Source: Paraburkholderia tropica (lineage in GTDB: Bacteria; Pseudomonadota; Gammaproteobacteria; Burkholderiales; Burkholderiaceae). Taken from it: a DNA stretch of 64,000 nt. Position 1 is the stretch's first letter; every line of letters begins with the position of its first letter. Below the pieces are notes generated by a model. That model was not told where the DNA came from and searched no databases. It was given only the letters and a program-made list of their open reading frames with translations. The DNA lies in assembly GCF_914484835.1 (NCBI RefSeq), contig NZ_CAJZAR010000101.1, forward strand, positions 124,001-188,000. The letters are read 5' to 3'. A program made the position numbers and the translations under genes. Positions 60,658 to 64,000 of this stretch are shown here, piece after piece.

Positions 60658-61574
60658 CCGCGCGTCCGCGCTTTCTCCGAGGGTTTGCTGACGAGCGCAT
60701 CGTGCGTCTCCGCCAGCACTTCCACGAACGCCGACGCGAGCCGCTCACGCGGCCGGTTCGGCGGAAACAGTAGATACATCGGGAACATGATGGCGGGCGC
60801 GAACGGCCGGATCGCGATATCCGGTCCGGCGAAATCGCGCGCGACGATCGGATGCGCGAGCGTCACGCCCATGCCGCTGCGGACCATCTCGCAACAAATC
60901 GCCGTGTACTGCGCCTCGATCGCGAGCACGCGCTCGACGCCCGCGCGCAGGAACACTTCGTCCATCTGCGCGCGCGTGCCGTCGCCGTGACATAGCGAAA
61001 TGAACGATTCGCCTTCGAGATCCTCGGGGCGGATCGACTTCTTCTTCGCGAGCCGGTGATGCGCGGGCATCACGCACACAGCCGCCACCTTCGAGAGCAA
61101 TTCGACCTCGCAATTCGACGCCTCGCTCACATAGACCGCCACGCCCAGATCGCAAAACTGCGAAGCGGTCCAGTGATTGACCGTGCCCGACGTATTCACG
61201 TGCAGCGAAACCGTCACGCCCGGATAGCGGTCCTGAAAGCGCTTGAGCGCGTGCGGCACGAGCGTGAGACCCGCCGACGGCATCGCCGCGATACGCAGAC
61301 GCCCGCTGCCCAGATTGCGGATCTGCGCCGCCGCGTTCGCGAGCCCTTGCAGACCCACATACGCGCGCTCGACTTCGCGAAAGAACGCCTCGCCCTCGCT
61401 CGTCGGAATGAGCCGCACGCCCACGCGCTGAAACAGCTTGAGACCGGTATCGCGTTCGAGCTGCGAGATGAGGCGGCTCACGTTGGGCTGCGAGGTGAAC
61501 AGCGCCTTCGCGGCGGCCGTCATCGAGCCCGAGACCATCACCGCGCGGAACGCCTCGACGTGTTTCAGATTCAT
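60654..61574 (-). CDS. LysR-family transcriptional regulator
   Basis: 306 residues from ATG 61574, preceded by GGAGG at 7 nt. Winged helix LKHVEAFRAVMVSGSMTAAAKALFTSQPNVSRLISQLERDTG, then effector domain LRIAAMPSAGLTLVPHAL. It resembles regulators of the CysB/NocR-like group that control amine or opine uptake. It is divergent from the ABC transporter genes (about 160 nt between) and convergent with leuD, so control of the transporter is most likely. Confidence 0.9.
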   Translation of the reverse strand: MNLKHVEAFRAVMVSGSMTAAAKALFTSQPNVSRLISQLERDTGLKLFQRVGVRLIPTSEGEAFFREVERAYVGLQGLANAAAQIRNLGSGRLRIAAMPSAGLTLVPHALKRFQDRYPGVTVSLHVNTSGTVNHWTASQFCDLGVAVYVSEASNCEVELLSKVAAVCVMPAHHRLAKKKSIRPEDLEGESFISLCHGDGTRAQMDEVFLRAGVERVLAIEAQYTAICCEMVRSGMGVTLAHPIVARDFAGPDIAIRPFAPAIMFPMYLLFPPNRPRERLASAFVEVLAETHDALVSKPSEKARTRG

Positions 61575-61731
61575 TGCCAACCCTCCTGGGCTTAACCCTG
61601 ATCCATATCATCTGTGCATAGATGGCTATTTTATTCGTATTGGACGATATGAATAACGCGGGCGAGACTGCAATCCATCGGCGCACCAGTCCTACGCCGC
61701 CGGCCCCCACAATCGAATGGAGTTCGTCGTC

Positions 61732-62814
61732 ATGGATCACGCCTTGCGCCGCCGCTCGCTTCGTTTCACCCTGCCCCGCGCCGCCGCGCTTCTTGCCTTC
61801 AGCGCCACCTTCGGCGCCGCACTCGGTTCCGCCCAGCTCGCCCACGCCGAAACCACGCTCTACGTCGCGAACGTGGGCGGCTCGAACGAGCAGCTTTATC
61901 GTCAGAAGGTGATTCCGCCGTTCGAGAAGGCGCACGACGTAAAAATCGTCTACGTCGCGGGCAATTCCAGCGACACGCTCGCCAAATTGCAGGCGCAGAA
62001 AGGCCATCAGCAGATCAACGTCGCCGTGATGGACGACGGCCCCATGTACCAGGCGATGCAGCTCGGCCTGTGCGCCAAGGTCGACGACGCGCCCGTCATG
62101 AAGGACCTCTACCCGCTCGCGCGGCTCGGCCCGAACGCCGTGGGCGTCGGCATGGTGGCGACCGGCATCGGCTATAACGCGGACGCGTTCAAGAAACTCG
62201 GCCTGCCCGCGCCCGATTCGTGGAAGTCGCTCGAAGACCCGCGCCTGAAGGGCAAGCTCGGTGTGCCGCCGATCACCAACACCTACGGCCTGCACACGCT
62301 CGTGATGCTCGCGCGCCTGAACGGCGGCGGCGAGAAGAACATCGACCCCGGCTTCACGGCGATGACGAAGCAGGTCGCGCCGAACGTGCTGTCGTGGGCG
62401 CCCACGCCCGGCGAGATGGACGGACTCATGCAGGGCGGCGACGTGATCGCCGCGCCCTATGGCAGCGGCCGCGCCGTGGCGCTGCAAAACACCGGCTTCC
62501 CGCTCAAGTTCATCTACCCGAAGGAAGGCGGCGTGGCGCTCCAGGTGGCCGCGTGCGCGCTCGCCGAAAATGCCCAGCCGCAACTCTCGCAGCAGTTCAT
62601 CCAGTATCTGCTGAGCCCCGAGGTGCAGGCGATGCAGGCGCAGGCCATCGGGCTCGGCCCCGTCAACAAGACCGTCAAGCTCACGCCGGACGTCGCCGCG
62701 CGCGTGCCCTACGGCCCCGACCAGATCGGAAAGCTCACGGCGATGGACTGGACCACCATCAACCAGCATCGCACCGAGTGGACCGAACGCTGGAACCGCT
62801 CGGTCGAGCGCTGA
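61732..62814 (+). CDS. ABC transporter periplasmic binding protein (PotD/putrescine-like)
   Basis: 360 residues from ATG 61732 (GGAG 9 nt upstream; ATG 61717 also in frame). Signal peptide ending QLAHAET. The body fits family-1 solute-binding proteins of the spermidine/putrescine-iron type: LYVANVGGSNEQ, VYVAGNSSDTLAKLQAQ, VGVGMVATGIGYNADAF and PDSWKSLEDPRLKGKLG. It captures the ligand in the periplasm for the ATPase and permease downstream. The ligand could be a polyamine, opine or small organic acid. Confidence 0.88.
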   Translation: MDHALRRRSLRFTLPRAAALLAFSATFGAALGSAQLAHAETTLYVANVGGSNEQLYRQKVIPPFEKAHDVKIVYVAGNSSDTLAKLQAQKGHQQINVAVMDDGPMYQAMQLGLCAKVDDAPVMKDLYPLARLGPNAVGVGMVATGIGYNADAFKKLGLPAPDSWKSLEDPRLKGKLGVPPITNTYGLHTLVMLARLNGGGEKNIDPGFTAMTKQVAPNVLSWAPTPGEMDGLMQGGDVIAAPYGSGRAVALQNTGFPLKFIYPKEGGVALQVAACALAENAQPQLSQQFIQYLLSPEVQAMQAQAIGLGPVNKTVKLTPDVAARVPYGPDQIGKLTAMDWTTINQHRTEWTERWNRSVER

Positions 62815-62859
62815 GCCCGCAACGATTCGTCTGGCCACGGCTTTTCAAGGACTGCGCGC

Positions 62860-63930
62860 ATGAGCTTTCTCACCCTGCAAGGCATCTCGAAGCGCTACGG
62901 CGACTTCACGGCGATCGAGCAACTCGACCTCTCGGTGGAACGCGGCGAGTTTCTTTCGCTGCTCGGTCCCTCGGGCTGCGGCAAGACCACCACGTTGCAG
63001 ATGATCGCGGGCTTCGTCGCGCCGAGCACCGGACGCGTGACGCTCGACGGCCGCGACATCACGCAACTGCGGCCCGAAAAACGCGGCATCGGCGTGGTGT
63101 TCCAGAGCTACGCGCTGTTTCCTCATATGACGGTGGCGGCCAACGTGGGCTTCGGCCTCGAAATGCGCAAGATGCCGCGTGCGCAGCGTGCCGAACGCAT
63201 CAGCGAAGCGCTCGCGCTCGTGCGTCTCTCGGGCCTTGACGCGCGCTATCCGAAGGAACTCTCCGGCGGCCAGCGTCAGCGCGTGGCCATCGCGCGCGCC
63301 ATCGCCATGCAGCCCGAACTGCTGCTGCTCGACGAACCGATGTCGAATCTCGACGCCAAGCTGCGCGAAGAGATGCACATCGAACTGCGCGCGATCCAGA
63401 AGCGGCTCGGCATCACGACGATCCTCGTCACGCACGATCAGGTCGAAGCGATGACGATGAGCGACCGCATCGCCGTCATGCATCGCGGCACCATCGCGCA
63501 ACTGAGCACGCCGTTCGACGCCTACGAGCGTCCCGCGACGCCGTTCGCGTCCACCTTCCTCGGCCGCACCAACTCGCTCGCGGGCGAGGTGCTGCGCCGC
63601 AATCCGCGTTGCGCCGAAGTGGCCGTGGCGACCACGACGCTGCACGTGCCGCACGAAGGCCGCGAGGTCGCCGGTTCGGTGCATGTTTATATCCGCCCGG
63701 AGAAGATGCGCCTGGCGAATGGTGACGCGCGCGTGCACGGCCGCATCGCCACGCGCGTGTTCGTCGGCAACCAGTGGCTGCTCGTGGTCGATACGGAACT
63801 GGGCAGGCTGCACGTGGCGCAGTCGAATATCGGCGCGCCACCGCCGGAAGAAGGCCACGAAGTCGGCCTTGCCTGGACCGACGACGATCTGCGCGTGCTC
63901 ACGCGGGAGGGCGCTCATGGCCACGCTTGA
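62860..63930 (+). CDS. ABC transporter ATP-binding protein (PotA-like)
   Basis: The 356-residue ATPase has Walker A GPSGCGKTT (about 40-48), the Q-loop VFQSYALFP, signature LSGGQRQRV, Walker B LLLLDEP and switch His in VTHDQ. A C-terminal TOBE domain (about 280-350) marks the PotA/UgpC/iron type importers. Start ATG 62860. It follows the binding-protein gene by 45 nt, and its end overlaps the permease start by 14 nt. Confidence 0.93.
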   Translation: MSFLTLQGISKRYGDFTAIEQLDLSVERGEFLSLLGPSGCGKTTTLQMIAGFVAPSTGRVTLDGRDITQLRPEKRGIGVVFQSYALFPHMTVAANVGFGLEMRKMPRAQRAERISEALALVRLSGLDARYPKELSGGQRQRVAIARAIAMQPELLLLDEPMSNLDAKLREEMHIELRAIQKRLGITTILVTHDQVEAMTMSDRIAVMHRGTIAQLSTPFDAYERPATPFASTFLGRTNSLAGEVLRRNPRCAEVAVATTTLHVPHEGREVAGSVHVYIRPEKMRLANGDARVHGRIATRVFVGNQWLLVVDTELGRLHVAQSNIGAPPPEEGHEVGLAWTDDDLRVLTREGAHGHA

Positions 63931-64000
63931 CGATCCGCGCGGCGGCGCCGCGCCCTGGCTGCTCTCCGCGCCCGCGCTCGTGCTGTTCCTCACGCTGCTG
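63917..64000 (+). CDS. ABC transporter permease, 5' end only
   Basis: ATG 63917 lies inside the ATPase gene's last codons (14-nt overlap) and opens a frame that runs off the right edge after 28 codons. The visible part has a short polar start (MATLDDPRGGA) and the beginning of the first membrane helix (WLLSAPALVLFLTLL), as in PotB-type permeases. Confidence 0.8.
   Translation, partial: MATLDDPRGGAAPWLLSAPALVLFLTLL

Noticed and set aside
1..64000. Search by eye for tRNA/rRNA genes, IS elements, CRISPR arrays, prophage genes and replication origins
   Set aside because: No cloverleaf-like sequences, transposase motifs, regularly spaced repeats, integrase or DnaA-box clusters were noticed.

Overview
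The window is high-GC DNA (roughly 63-65 % by eye) from a member of the Burkholderia sensu lato group, most likely Paraburkholderia or Caballeronia. That rests on gene families that I recognise as typical of this group: the DUF2844/DUF3443 pair, GcvA-like LysR regulators, a YadA-type adhesin with 'GIKYFHANS' repeats, and membrane-bound gluconate dehydrogenase with a tri-heme cytochrome. There are no ribosomal, tRNA, replication or other housekeeping genes, IS elements or CRISPR arrays. Dense LysR-regulated catabolic blocks suggest an accessory replicon or genomic-island context (inference).

Layout. 1-7.6 kb: the N-terminal part of a trimeric autotransporter adhesin, two paralogous OmpR-type response regulators, a CHASE2 histidine kinase and an EAL-domain protein. 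7.7-16.9 kb: a compact polyketide locus with a FabH-like ketosynthase III, a free ACP, a KS-AT-ACP-TE synthase, a crotonyl-CoA carboxylase/reductase (CCR) and an SDR on the minus strand; a triple carboxymuconolactone-decarboxylase-like protein and a MaoC/PhaJ-type hydratase run the other way. Together these can be read as an in-house alkylmalonyl extender-unit pathway feeding a one-module PKS with an unusual AT motif (TPGH). This is the best candidate for an undescribed system. 17-21.8 kb: a Fur-family regulator, heme-degrading factor and TonB heme receptor, with a Fur box lying inside the promoter spacer. 22.3-26.3 kb: three-subunit gluconate-2-dehydrogenase-type enzyme. 26.3-27.5 kb: a frameshifted porin. 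27.5-29 kb: a SnoaL-like protein and an alpha/beta hydrolase.

29.5-31.6 kb: DUF2844 and DUF3443; the latter carries a pepsin-like pair of Asp motifs. 31.7-37.1 kb: RraA-type aldolase, amidohydrolase, two ACS-type MFS permeases and a LysR regulator, a possible small-acid or ring-cleavage-product pathway. 37.3-39.9 kb: flavohemoglobin, a small lipoprotein, an AraC-type protein and a 62-aa protein. 39.9-44.6 kb: LysR, HMG-CoA-lyase family, class III CoA-transferase and MFS permease.

44.9-54.8 kb: Rieske oxygenase, aldehyde dehydrogenase, rubredoxin-rubredoxin reductase fusion, amine-oxidase-like flavoprotein, EutQ-like cupin, LysR, MFS permease and an M24-fold protein that closely matches the DMSP lyase DddP, including all remembered metal ligands. 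This suggests catabolism of a methylated amine or sulfonium osmolyte (inference). 54.9-56.6 kb: a small membrane protein and a divergent Lrp/LysE exporter pair. 56.6-64 kb: a LysR, a fluoroacetate-dehalogenase-like hydrolase in one operon with a LeuC/LeuD pair, another LysR, and the start of a PotD/PotA-type ABC transporter whose permease runs off the right edge.

All functional names come from reading motifs; no database search was possible.
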